Source: Rhizobium acidisoli
GTDB lineage: Bacteria; Pseudomonadota; Alphaproteobacteria; Rhizobiales; Rhizobiaceae
Direction of reading: 5' to 3'
Length of the DNA stretch: 64,000 nt
Assembly (NCBI RefSeq): GCF_002531755.2
Contig: NZ_CP034998.1
Span: 744,001-808,000, forward strand
Shown: in pieces, positions 1-6,821 of the stretch
Numbering within the stretch: the stretch's first letter is position 1
How the letters are laid out: each line of letters opens with the position of its first letter
Position numbers and translations under genes: made by a program
The notes under the pieces: model-generated
Database searches by the model: none
What the model was told of the DNA's origin: nothing
Seen by the model: the letters and a program-made list of their open reading frames with translations, nothing else

Positions 1-45
1 GGGAGAAGGTGGCCCGAAGGGCCGGATGAGGGGGCCGCACGGCAC
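1..45. repeat. partial copy of a palindromic intergenic repeat
   Basis: The first 45 bases (GGTGGCCCGAAGGGCCGGATGAG and following, ending CGCACGGCAC) recur at 23104-23143 and, in a longer inverted-repeat form, at 43937-44068. The GGCCCGAAGGGCC core is itself palindromic. It is a mobile or dispersed intergenic repeat truncated by the window edge. Confidence 0.75.
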
Positions 46-197
46 AACCTCACATCATCATTCGTTCTGTGACTCCGTGCCCGATCTCATCACCCGCATC
101 GATCCGCAACTGCCCTTCGTCAGGCTGAATTTGTGGAGCCCAACGCAAAACAGGCGGCACATCGGCCGCCTGCTGCTCATGCCGGACGAACCGTCCG

Positions 198-605
198 TTA
201 CTTCTGTTCCGGCGCCAGGAATTCCGCGCAATAGGACGGACCATTGACGCCGGGAATGTCGGCGACGGTGCGGATGTCGCGGATCGTGTAATCCGAGCTG
301 GTGGTGATTTCGGCCTGGCAGCGCAGATAAGCGGTGCGGGCGGACGCGATCTGCTTGCCGCGCTTGCCGTCGGCGCCTTCGGCATATTTTGCCGGAATGC
401 GCACGGTCTTATAGCCGCCGCGCCAGGTGTAGACGGTGGTGGCGCCTTGCTCGCTGTCGCTGATCGGCGGCCCGTAGGCGGCAAAGAAGATGCCGGCCGA
501 TTTGCCGACCCAGCGGGCCTCGATCGGATTGCCGGCGGAAGGAATGGTGGTGCATCCGGCAAGCCCAATTGCAAGCCCGGCCGCGGTGATGGTGCGGAGT
601 TTCAT
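198..605 (-). CDS. small lipoprotein, function unknown
   Basis: The product is 135 residues. The start at 605 (MKLRTITAAGLAIG...) is chosen because it gives a short positively charged lipoprotein signal ending in the lipobox LAGC, with Cys at about residue 18. The frame is open further upstream, but that part has no signal character. The mature part is rich in Tyr and Arg, contains two further Cys residues near the C-terminus, and resembles no enzyme I recognise. Sec export and outer or inner membrane anchoring are inferred from the lipobox. It stands alone, leftward, with the tRNA-Pro gene beyond its start. Confidence 0.75.
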   Translation of the reverse strand: MKLRTITAAGLAIGLAGCTTIPSAGNPIEARWVGKSAGIFFAAYGPPISDSEQGATTVYTWRGGYKTVRIPAKYAEGADGKRGKQIASARTAYLRCQAEITTSSDYTIRDIRTVADIPGVNGPSYCAEFLAPEQK

Positions 606-870
606 CGTGTTGTCCCTGGTCTCTAGCGCAGTGGCTGCGAATCCGCTCTCTACGCGCGGTTTCGCCTGTCCCGTCGAGCCCTTTAGCGCGGAACCCGGCA
701 AAAGAAAATTGCCCCTGAGGCACTTCCCGACGATTTGCTCCGGGTGTGTCTTTTTGCTGCAGCAGGCCACCGCCACGCCCTGTCATCAACCCGTCAAAAA
801 TTCCACCGGATTTTTGGAATTTGGTGCTTGTGCAACCAGATAGGCTGTTCTATAGAAGCGCCGCTGGTCA

Positions 871-947
871 CGGAGTGTAGCGCAGTCTGGTAGCGCACCA
901 CGTTCGGGACGTGGGGGTCGAGTGTTCGAATCACTCCACTCCGACCA
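871..947 (+). tRNA. tRNA-Pro (CGG anticodon)
   Basis: The cloverleaf is readable. The acceptor stem CGGAGTG pairs with CACTCCG. The anticodon stem CCACG/CGTGG closes a loop TTCGGGA with anticodon CGG. The T arm contains GTTCGAATC and the 3' end is an encoded CCA. It begins with C at position 1, as is usual for bacterial tRNA-Pro. A strong terminator follows seven bases later. tRNA genes are frequent phage integration targets, but I found no second copy of its 3' end in the window. Confidence 0.96.
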
Positions 948-953
948 GCTAGA

Positions 954-976
954 AACCCCGCTCCGGCGGGGTTTTT
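954..976 (+). terminator. Rho-independent terminator of tRNA-Pro
   Basis: The hairpin AACCCCG-ctccgg-CGGGGTT is followed by a run of T. It lies immediately downstream of the tRNA. Confidence 0.9.
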
Positions 977-998
977 CGTTTTCCGACGCGACCTTGGC

Positions 999-1610
999 TT
1001 AAGGAAACGCGGCCGGCAGGCTGTCGTCCAGAATATAGAAGTGTTCGCCGATCTTACTGACGCTGATGAATGCGTCCGGACCAGGATCGAGAGTGACGCA
1101 TTCCTCCCTTTTTTCAGAGCAGAATTTCTGAAGGCGCTGTTGCCAGGCTGCGGTTTGCGCGCCTTTGGGCAAGGCAATTTCATCGCTCTCATCATAGATG
1201 AGGGTCGAGTAGGTTTTATGTCTGAATGTATCGTCCCATACGAACGTCCGGAAGCGCTGCCCTCCGTCCGGGAGATCGGCTCGTTTGATCTCTGCCAGAT
1301 ATGTTTGCCGGGTGAGCGCGAATCGAACGCTGTCGGGCGTTATGCCGGCGATGGCGAGAAGCTGAAGGCAGACGAGCAGCAACAGGGGTGCTGTCAGGAG
1401 AGACAGGATGCGTCGCCAGCGCCGCAGCACCAAGTTTAAGCAGAGGGAGCCTGCAATGGCGATCAGCGTTGCGAGGAAGACGAAAAGATCGATCGTCCAC
1501 CAGTCCCATTGGGGAGCAAGCCAATAAAGCCAATCCTGCCCCAGATACGGCAACAGCCACAGGGCATATATCCAGGTAAATTGGTCGCTGTTTCTTACTT
1601 GCTCTTGCAC
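999..1610 (-). CDS. membrane protein of unknown function
   Basis: The product is 203 residues. The N-terminal half holds three probable membrane segments (about residues 14-32, 41-62 and 72-92), rich in Trp and Leu. After them comes a soluble C-terminal domain of about 110 residues with two Cys in KFCSEKREEC. The topology suggests an inner-membrane protein with a periplasmic or cytoplasmic tail. I do not recognise the family. It is convergent with tRNA-Pro and its terminator. Confidence 0.7.
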   Translation of the reverse strand: MQEQVRNSDQFTWIYALWLLPYLGQDWLYWLAPQWDWWTIDLFVFLATLIAIAGSLCLNLVLRRWRRILSLLTAPLLLLVCLQLLAIAGITPDSVRFALTRQTYLAEIKRADLPDGGQRFRTFVWDDTFRHKTYSTLIYDESDEIALPKGAQTAAWQQRLQKFCSEKREECVTLDPGPDAFISVSKIGEHFYILDDSLPAAFP

Positions 1611-1790
1611 GCGTCCGATACCGGGTATTCTTGATTCGAGGGTTACTTGAAAGCGGATTATGGCGTTCCGAGGACGCTCGTGTTCACATGATGATCATCG
1701 GGATCCCTCACGGTCCGCCTAAACGCCGTAACGTACGGGGTCTTCGCCGACTTCCAAATTCCATTGTCCGAAAGCCCGGCGCCTTTCTTG

Positions 1791-1820
1791 GTTATAACTT
1801 TTCTGCAGGAAAATTATAAC
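1791..1820. promoter_or_regulatory. 30-bp palindrome in a gene-free stretch
   Basis: The stretch 1611-1945 has no supported gene. Within it, GTTATAACTTTT and GAAAATTATAAC flank a central CTGCAG. The arms match at 10 of 12 positions. It could be an operator or a transcript hairpin; no neighbouring gene reveals its role. Confidence 0.4.
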
Positions 1821-1945
1821 GACGCGGTTGAACGGCAACGCAGTGCATCGGCGTTGCCCGAATCAGCTTATGCGCGGTTTTCGAATCAACCGGAACGAGT
1901 CCCAAAGTGATTCGTTGAGTCGCGTTCCGTGTGAGATACTGGGCC

Positions 1946-2185
1946 ATGAGCAAGCGACGAAGCTTCAAACCGGTGAAGATCACCATCAATGGCAAGGTCA
2001 GGACGGTCTATAATGTCGTCCAGGCCGGCAACGCTTTGCTGAACGACTGGCCCGACCAGACGCCGGCGGCCAAGGTTGCCGAGCGGCTTGTGCTTGACGT
2101 GTTCAACGATGCCGCCGGGCCCGAGCAGGTGCGGCGGGCGTTTATTACCGCGGCCAAGGCGAGCGACATCAAATATAGCTCCTGA
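1946..2185 (+). CDS. DUF982-type small protein
   Basis: The product is 79 residues. The internal pattern V.NVVQAGNALLNDWP ... A..VLDVFNDAAGPEQVRRAFITAAKAS is typical of the DUF982 family, which is strongly expanded in rhizobia and has no established function. The start at 1946 gives a basic N-terminus. No strong ribosome site is visible. It converges on the leftward phage-type genes at 2212-2715. Confidence 0.8.
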   Translation: MSKRRSFKPVKITINGKVRTVYNVVQAGNALLNDWPDQTPAAKVAERLVLDVFNDAAGPEQVRRAFITAAKASDIKYSS

Positions 2186-2211
2186 TCGGTGATGCTGGGT
2201 AAAGCCCGGGC

Positions 2212-2439
2212 TCACTTCCATGACATCAGCTCCTGATTGGCGCGGTCCTGGCCCTTGAACTGCGTCTCCATCCAGGCGGCCGTGACGATCGCGGCGAGGA
2301 AGCCGAAGGTGAGGCAGGTAATGGCCTGCTTGCGCCAGGAGATGAAGGTGACCGGCGCCGGGGTGAGGGGCTTTTCCGCGCATTCACCGAGCGGGCAGGC
2401 GCAGCCGGAAAAGGCCTTGACGATGCAATCGGCAGACAT
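2212..2439 (-). CDS. small single-pass membrane protein in repressor-controlled pair
   Basis: The product is 75 residues with one probable membrane segment (about 41-58, ITCLTFGFLAAIVTAAW) and a Cys-rich N-terminus (four Cys in the first 20 residues). I do not recognise the family. It lies 12 bases downstream of the gene at 2452-2715 on the same strand. The two are likely co-transcribed from the promoter carrying phage-type operators at 2757-2810, so it is inferred to be an early phage gene. Confidence 0.6.
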   Translation of the reverse strand: MSADCIVKAFSGCACPLGECAEKPLTPAPVTFISWRKQAITCLTFGFLAAIVTAAWMETQFKGQDRANQELMSWK

Positions 2440-2451
2440 TTCCCTTCCCCC

Positions 2452-2715
2452 TCAGGCGTAAAGCTGATCGCGATCGGTCATGCCCATGATCTCGCGGGCA
2501 TAGCGGTAATGCTCCTCGACCGAGGCCGCAGCGCCGCGCAGCCAGGAGGGGCCGCGGATCGAATGTTCGGGGCGGCGCAGGAAGGCGAAGCCGAGGGCGC
2601 CCATGCGCTGCGCCTCGATCGCCATGTACGCGCTGCAGTCGCTGATCCTCAGCGCGCCATTCCAGCGGGCGTCGCGCTTGCTCTCCTCGGTCTCGATATT
2701 GCGGATATGCTGCAT
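2452..2715 (-). CDS. small protein, first gene behind repressor-type operators
   Basis: The product is 87 residues, with sequence such as ESKRDARWNGALRISDCSAYMAIEAQRMG and no recognised motif. A GAGAGGA ribosome site lies just upstream of the ATG. Its promoter, about 40 bases upstream, has a TTGACG -35 and a TACCTT -10 with 17-bp spacing. One copy of the operator seen at the CI repressor covers the -10 and another lies upstream. This links it to the prophage control region 2 kb away. Confidence 0.65.
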   Translation of the reverse strand: MQHIRNIETEESKRDARWNGALRISDCSAYMAIEAQRMGALGFAFLRRPEHSIRGPSWLRGAAASVEEHYRYAREIMGMTDRDQLYA

Positions 2716-2756
2716 TGCCCGGTCCTCTCACGCGCCTCTGATCGGCTCATGAGGCA

Positions 2757-2775
2757 AAGGTATATATAATACCCT
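2757..2775. promoter_or_regulatory. CI-type operator OA
   Basis: AAGGTAT-atata-ATACCCT is a 19-bp inverted repeat. It overlaps the predicted -10 (TACCTT on the minus strand) of the 2452-2715 gene pair. The same half-sites and 5-bp spacer occur at 4802-4879. Confidence 0.75.
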
Positions 2776-2791
2776 ACATCGTCAACCGCAT

Positions 2792-2810
2792 CAGGTATAA
2801 AAAATACCCT
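2792..2810. promoter_or_regulatory. CI-type operator OB
   Basis: CAGGTAT-aaaaa-ATACCCT has the same architecture as OA, with centres 35 bp apart. That is the same centre-to-centre spacing as between operators O2 and O3 next to the repressor gene. Confidence 0.75.
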
Positions 2811-3388
2811 AATGATTGACGAGGTACGAATCATAGGCGTATGTCTGTCGCCAGTGATTGGGCGACCGGGTGCAACTCCCGAGCTGACGAAGCCCAGCGG
2901 CGCGGGAAGCGAAAGTCCTTAAGTGCGCTGTCAGAAAATCAGGACGAGGGCGAAGCGAATGGCCCCTCTGGCACGTGTCCCATCCCGGCTCCGGCCTTCA
3001 GGACCTGGCCAATGCTCTCCCGGCTTCATGGGCTTTGCTCATGGGGTAGGGGGAAGCTTTGGCCGGAACCCTCCCTCACCAGCCTTCAGGAGCGAAGACA
3101 GAGAGATAGAAAACAAGCCTATCTTGGAGTCTGATGCTGCGAGAAAAACGGCAAGCGCAACGAGATCGGATTCGCGGTGATCGAGGCGGATTCTGGAATC
3201 ACAGAATTTTCTGATCGTGGGAGAGGCTGTCGAGGACATGGTCCCTGCAGCCATTCGTTCCATCCCGGCGGTAAGGCGGGTGGTGCGCGGACGGCGTCCG
3301 GAGCTTCTGCAATTTTGGCTTAAGAGGAGGGAGCGTCCCGAGATCCCTGATGATCCTGGCTGCCGGATCGGGGAGCTTGGGACAAATC
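2811..3388. other. 578-bp stretch with no supported gene
   Basis: Short open frames exist on the plus strand, but none has a ribosome site, family resemblance or rhizobial codon pattern that would support it. It lies between the operator pair and a tiny leftward membrane-protein gene. Confidence 0.5.
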
Positions 3389-3493
3389 CTAAAGGCCGTA
3401 CATCTCGCGCGCGGCGCTGAAGGCCAGCAGAAACACCGCTAGGGTGACGATATAGAACCAGATTCTACCGGCGCGCGATGTCGGTTTCAGCAT
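3389..3493 (-). CDS. 34-residue membrane protein
   Basis: The frame begins MLKPTSRAGRIWFY and ends SAAREMYGL, with one hydrophobic segment (about residues 11-27) preceded by a basic N-terminus. An AAAGGG ribosome site lies seven bases before the ATG. The orderly positive-inside topology and ribosome site argue for a real gene despite its size. It is on the repressor strand, downstream of the repressor and the 3559-4026 membrane protein, so lysogenic expression is possible. Confidence 0.6.
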   Translation of the reverse strand: MLKPTSRAGRIWFYIVTLAVFLLAFSAAREMYGL

Positions 3494-3558
3494 CTTTTAC
3501 CCTTTGTAAGGCGTTTGAATCATTGAGATATTCTTTAACGTACGATGACGTCGCGATG

Positions 3559-4026
3559 TTATTGGCAATCGCTTGCCGTCAGATTGAAACTCGATTGCCC
3601 ATCTTTAAAAGCGTAATTGTACACGGCGAGGTTGGTCTCACCCGAATCAAGCTTTGGTTTCCAGAAAGCGCACACGGTCGAGGCAATGCCGGACTTCATG
3701 ATGGCCCCATCCGTCAAAGGGAGGGAATCGGCCAGGCGGTAAAAATATCGGACCGTCTTCCCCTCGAGAGAGATGCGCTCAAGAGTGGTAAAGGCATCTA
3801 TCTTCTGTGGCAGGTTAGCGTTCGCGACGTCATTCTGTATTCTGGGAATGACGATCAGTTTGGTGATCTGGCTTGAACTGGCAAGAAACAGAACAACAAT
3901 GATCGTTCTCGCGTTCGGAAATCGCTTGGCCGCCAGATGGCCGACAACCGCGCCGATCGCCCCGAATATCCCCCCAACCAGGCCGTAAACAGCCGGCGCC
4001 GGCCATGTTTCCATAAAAGCAAGCAT
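3559..4026 (-). CDS. small membrane protein downstream of the repressor
   Basis: The product is 155 residues. The start at 4026 (MLAFMETW) is chosen because GGAGG lies seven bases upstream; the frame is open further. Two membrane segments are seen (about 9-30 with a Gly-rich GLVGGIFGAIGAVVG face, and 40-55). A soluble domain of about 95 residues follows. I do not recognise the family. It lies about 130 bp downstream of the repressor on the same strand, the place where lysogen-expressed genes such as superinfection exclusion proteins are often found. That role is only inferred. Confidence 0.6.
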   Translation of the reverse strand: MLAFMETWPAPAVYGLVGGIFGAIGAVVGHLAAKRFPNARTIIVVLFLASSSQITKLIVIPRIQNDVANANLPQKIDAFTTLERISLEGKTVRYFYRLADSLPLTDGAIMKSGIASTVCAFWKPKLDSGETNLAVYNYAFKDGQSSFNLTASDCQ

Positions 4027-4155
4027 TTCCCCTCCAATGTTTTCCTCTGTTGATCCGCCCGGCAGCTTGGCGACCGGGTTGCCGAACGTGCCCACGCCAC
4101 TGCCGGTCTGCCCGGAAATTTATTGAGATTTTCGAGCGTGCCCAGCATCTCATCC

Positions 4156-4803
4156 CTACATCTCGATGATCGATCGGCGGACGCGGCCGACGATGGTGAC
4201 GGCGCCGTGGAATTCCGGCGGCGGCACATCCTCGTAGGAGGCGGGCTGGAAGGGCGGGTTGTCGTTCGGGCGATAGCGCTTGTAGGTGGCGGCCCCCGTC
4301 TCGTCGGCGACGACATAGAGCGCGTTCGGCGCCAGGCGCTTGTCGCGCAGGTTGACGAAGATGATCGAGCCGGGCGGCGAGATCTTGTTCATCGAATTGC
4401 CTTCGACCTCGAGCGCGATCCATTCGCCATCGGGCAGATCGAGGGCGGCCACGGTCGGGAATTCGGAGAAGTCGGTGATCGGCGCCTGCTCGCTCAGCTG
4501 GCCGGCGCTGACCCAGGAGATCTTCGGCACGTCGGCGACGGAGACCGGCAGCTCGTCCGGATCGAGCGCGTTGCCGGTTCCGAACTGCAGCCAGTTCAGA
4601 TTGACCTTGAAGGCGCGGGCATATTTCTTCGCATCGGCAATGCCGAAGCCGTTGCGGCCGGACTCATGCGCCTTGTAGACATTCGCATTCCAACCGAACC
4701 GATCGACGATCGCCTTCGGCCCGGCAAAGCCGGCGTTTTTCCTGGCCATGACCAGCCGCTTTGCGCGTTCTTCGCGCTCAAATTGTTCCTGATCTTTCAA
4801 CAT
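4156..4803 (-). CDS. phage CI/LexA-type self-cleaving repressor
   Basis: The product is 215 residues, the usual size. The N-terminal part (about 10-70) is an XRE-type helix-turn-helix. The C-terminal part is an S24/LexA peptidase fold with an Ala100-Gly101 cleavage site (WVSAGQ), nucleophile Ser137 (EGNSMN) and general base Lys175 (ATYKRY). The presence of all three implies RecA-stimulated autocleavage and SOS induction. The gene is divergent from the early operon across three operator sites, one overlapping its own start codon. A promoter with ATGACA -35 (4834-4839) and TATTTT -10 (4811-4816), 17 bp apart, would start transcription at or next to the ATG, giving a leaderless mRNA like lambda cI. 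Confidence 0.93.
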   Translation of the reverse strand: MLKDQEQFEREERAKRLVMARKNAGFAGPKAIVDRFGWNANVYKAHESGRNGFGIADAKKYARAFKVNLNWLQFGTGNALDPDELPVSVADVPKISWVSAGQLSEQAPITDFSEFPTVAALDLPDGEWIALEVEGNSMNKISPPGSIIFVNLRDKRLAPNALYVVADETGAATYKRYRPNDNPPFQPASYEDVPPPEFHGAVTIVGRVRRSIIEM

Positions 4804-4820
4804 GATATAAAAAATACCCT
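4802..4820. promoter_or_regulatory. CI operator O1, overlapping the repressor start
   Basis: ATGATAT-aaaaa-ATACCCT has one perfect and one degenerate half-site. It covers the repressor start codon and the -10 region of the predicted leftward promoter, suggesting autoregulation. Confidence 0.65.
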
Positions 4821-4825
4821 AGTTT

Positions 4826-4844
4826 AGGGTATATGTCATGCCTT
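4826..4844. promoter_or_regulatory. CI operator O2, central site
   Basis: AGGGTAT-atgtc-ATGCCTT lies between the two divergent promoters. Its left half together with the right half of O1 also makes a perfect inward-facing palindrome (ATACCCTA-gtt-TAGGGTAT, 4814-4832). Confidence 0.65.
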
Positions 4845-4860
4845 ATTGCGCTTGACATAA

Positions 4861-4879
4861 AGGGTATTAAATGTACCCT
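4861..4879. promoter_or_regulatory. CI operator O3 on the early rightward promoter
   Basis: AGGGTAT-taaat-GTACCCT occupies the spacer and -10 of a promoter with TTGACA at 4852-4857 and TACCCT at 4874-4879. Repressor bound here would block the early operon. The predicted start point is within a few bases of the ATG at 4887. Confidence 0.75.
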
Positions 4880-4886
4880 AGTGCGC

Positions 4887-5114
4887 ATGGAAAACAGCGA
4901 CATCATCAACTCTCCCAGCCTCGGAGACCGCGGCGCCACCCGCCGAGCCCGCTACACCGGTTGCCCGAACTGCGGCAAGGCGCTGTCGATCGCCGAGGTG
5001 ATCGAGCGCCATTGCGAGACCTGCGGCCGGCAGACCAACCCGAAAGAGATGCGGCAGACCGTCGATGTCCCCGGCGCACCGCACACCGATCCCGACAGCC
5101 TCACGCCTCCCTGA
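4887..5114 (+). CDS. small zinc-finger protein, first early gene (Cro position)
   Basis: The product is 75 residues. It carries a CPNC ... CETC pair of knuckles (about residues 27-30 and 46-49), a likely single zinc ribbon. It occupies the place of Cro or an antirepressor as first gene of the rightward operon, but has no helix-turn-helix I can see. The start at 4887 is chosen because the promoter -10 ends eight bases before it. No ribosome site fits, so the mRNA is probably leaderless. An upstream in-frame ATG at 4833 lies inside the operators and is rejected. Confidence 0.75.
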   Translation: MENSDIINSPSLGDRGATRRARYTGCPNCGKALSIAEVIERHCETCGRQTNPKEMRQTVDVPGAPHTDPDSLTPP

Positions 5115-5301
5115 CGGCTATCGGTGGCCGGCGTCGTCGCCCTCCCTCGGCGACGCCGGCATCCAATCCCCGGGCCGCGGCCCGGCAGGCGATCGGAGCC
5201 TTTGCTCCCGCAACAGAGCCGGCGCTCCGGTCGCCGTCGATGAATTCAAATGAACCATATCTAAGCACCCGCTTCGGCGGGAACGGCGCGCCGCGCTCGA
5301 A

Positions 5302-5553
5302 ATGGACAAGAAGGATCACACCGGCATGAACGCGCTCCAGCTCTTCCGCACCGGCAGGGACTATATCGAAATCGCAGCCGTGCTCGGCATGTCGGTGCCT
5401 TCGGTGGAAATCGAGATCCACCGGCTTCGAAGCGCCGAGAAGGGCGATACCGCCCAGCAGGATCATGCCGGCGCCGAGATCCGCCGCTTTCCTCACCGGA
5501 TCCAGCCGGGCACGCCGGTTAATTTTTTCGGCGGGCAGCGGCGTCGGGTTTGA
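5302..5553 (+). CDS. small putative helix-turn-helix protein
   Basis: The product is 83 residues. Residues 10-44 (NALQLFRTGRDYIEIAAVLGMSVPSVEIEIHRLRSA) look like a sigma-70 region 4 or LuxR-like helix-turn-helix. The rest is basic and low in complexity. It is in the early phage operon. The start at 5302 is uncertain; Met at residue 9 is an alternative. Between 5115 and 5301 I see no gene. Confidence 0.5.
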   Translation: MDKKDHTGMNALQLFRTGRDYIEIAAVLGMSVPSVEIEIHRLRSAEKGDTAQQDHAGAEIRRFPHRIQPGTPVNFFGGQRRRV

Positions 5554-5576
5554 GCGGCGGGAGAAAGGAAAACGGC

Positions 5577-5942
5577 ATGGCGAAGGACACAATGAGCAAG
5601 GACGTCATGGACATCCTCAGCCCGGTGCTGGGGGAGGAGCTGGCGGCAGCCGTCATCGAGCACCGCCGGCGCACGCTGCGCAAGCCGCTGACGGCTTACG
5701 CCGCCCGCATCCAGGCCAGGGAATATCTGCTGACCGGCGATCCGGCCGGTGCTGCCGAAATGCAGATCTTCCGCGGCTGGCAGGCGATCAAATGTGACTG
5801 GTACCTCAAGGAGAAGGCGAGGGAAGCCGGGTCGATCAACAGCAGCACGAGAAGGACAGCAGTGGATGCCGCAAGAGATTTCCTCTCCGGTGAAGATCAT
5901 AGCGGGGATGCTTTCGGGTTTCCCGGCATCATCAGGCACTGA
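5577..5942 (+). CDS. early phage protein of unknown function
   Basis: The product is 121 residues, starting MAKDTMSKDVMDILSPV. The start at 5577 is picked for the GGAGAAAGGA ribosome site upstream. The helical central part (EHRRRTLRKPLTAYAARIQAREYLLTGDP) is reminiscent of small phage DNA-associated proteins, but I do not recognise it. Its last 77 bases overlap the next gene in another frame, which suggests translational coupling. Confidence 0.65.
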   Translation: MAKDTMSKDVMDILSPVLGEELAAAVIEHRRRTLRKPLTAYAARIQAREYLLTGDPAGAAEMQIFRGWQAIKCDWYLKEKAREAGSINSSTRRTAVDAARDFLSGEDHSGDAFGFPGIIRH

Positions 5943-6306
5943 TCCCGACATGCAGATCCGCGCCTATCTCGTCGCGATCGACGGCATTGCAGATGAGGCG
6001 GTCTGGCGGGCCGCCAGAGGCTTCATCTCCGGAAGGGTGCGGGATCATAACCGCGCTTTTGCCCCGAGCAGCGCCAGTTTTGCCGAGGAATGCCGCCGTC
6101 AGCAGGCGGTAATGGACGCGCAAAAGCGGCCGCGCATCGAGCCGGAGCCCGAGACGCCGCAGCCGAAAGTCGCGGCCTACAAGATGCAGCTGCTGCGCGC
6201 TGCGGCCAATGGCAGCCGCAGCGCCAGGCGGGAACTGGCGAAGATGTTCCCCGACAACCCGGTCATCGCAAGGGCCGCACGAGAGACACAGGAGGCAGCC
6301 GGATGA
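5866..6306 (+). CDS. early phage protein, possibly replication related
   Basis: The product is 146 residues. The start at 5866 (MPQEISSPVKII) follows an AAGGAC ribosome site. A central motif (YLVAIDGIADEAVWRAARGFISGRV.DHNRAFAPSSASFAEECRR) resembles helical regions that precede phage replication or helicase-loader proteins, where sliding A..FAP...F.. patterns are common. That assignment is tentative. It overlaps the genes on both sides (TGA/ATG overlap with the next), so this is a compact operon. Confidence 0.6.
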   Translation: MPQEISSPVKIIAGMLSGFPASSGTDPDMQIRAYLVAIDGIADEAVWRAARGFISGRVRDHNRAFAPSSASFAEECRRQQAVMDAQKRPRIEPEPETPQPKVAAYKMQLLRAAANGSRSARRELAKMFPDNPVIARAARETQEAAG

Positions 6307-6599
6307 GAGCCGAATTCTGGACGGAAGACAAGATTGTCAAGGCCGAGAAGCTCTGGAGCGACGGCATGTCGGCAAGAGCGATCGCCGAGATGTTCGGCTC
6401 GAAGAAGAACACCGTCATCATGATGGCGCGCCGCAACCGCGAGAGGTTCCCGGCCCGCCAGGACGCCCGGCAGAAGCTGCCGCAGGCCGAGGCCGCGCCG
6501 GAGCCGCCCCGCCACCCGGATCGGGTCAGACGTGTGACCTTTTCGGGCGCCGAGGTAACGATGCCGCGCGTGCCGTTCATCGATGGGCCGGCGCCATGA
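6303..6599 (+). CDS. GcrA-like cell-cycle regulator encoded by the phage
   Basis: The product is 98 residues. The N-terminal 50 (FWTEDKIVKAEKLWSDGMSARAIAEMFG.KKNTVIMMARRNR) match the pattern of GcrA-family proteins (W.. ..V..L..LW..G.SA..IA...G...N.VI). GcrA is an alphaproteobacterial sigma-70 partner that acts at GANTC-methylated promoters. A phage copy could redirect host transcription or time it to the cell cycle. The start codon overlaps the preceding stop by four bases and the stop overlaps the next start. The C-terminus is shorter than chromosomal GcrA. Confidence 0.7.
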   Translation: MRAEFWTEDKIVKAEKLWSDGMSARAIAEMFGSKKNTVIMMARRNRERFPARQDARQKLPQAEAAPEPPRHPDRVRRVTFSGAEVTMPRVPFIDGPAP

Positions 6600-6808
6600 G
6601 CCCGGCCATCAAGAGCAACGTCACCCCGCGCGAAACCGAAATCATCGGCTGGATGGCGGCGGGAAAGACCGCCGCCGAGATCGGCACCATTCTCGGCATC
6701 TCCCACATCACCGTGAATACGCACATCGCCAACGCCAAGGCGAGACTCGGCGTCTTCAAGGATACCGCACTTGTCGCCGCCGCACTGCGCAACGGCATCA
6801 TTCGATAG
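6596..6808 (+). CDS. single-domain LuxR-type helix-turn-helix protein
   Basis: The product is 70 residues, nearly all a LuxR/GerE DNA-binding domain: VTPRETEIIGWMAAGKTAAEIGTILGISHITVNTHIANAKARLGV. It has no receiver or autoinducer domain. It is translationally coupled to the GcrA-like gene (ATGA overlap), and the two regulators are probably made together. The likely role is switching on later phage genes or a host promoter; this is inferred from position only. Confidence 0.85.
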   Translation: MSPAIKSNVTPRETEIIGWMAAGKTAAEIGTILGISHITVNTHIANAKARLGVFKDTALVAAALRNGIIR

Positions 6809-6821
6809 AAGGACAATCAGC

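Noticed and set aside
871..947. tRNA-Pro as the prophage attachment site
   Set aside because: No repeat of its 3' end was found elsewhere in the window and no integrase gene is nearby, so there is no support.
3217..3420. A 67-codon plus-strand frame
   Set aside because: No ribosome site, no recognisable pattern, and it overlaps the end of the better-supported 34-residue leftward gene.
4340..4678. Long plus-strand frames opposite the repressor
   Set aside because: They mirror the high-GC codon pattern of the repressor gene and lack ribosome sites or family features.
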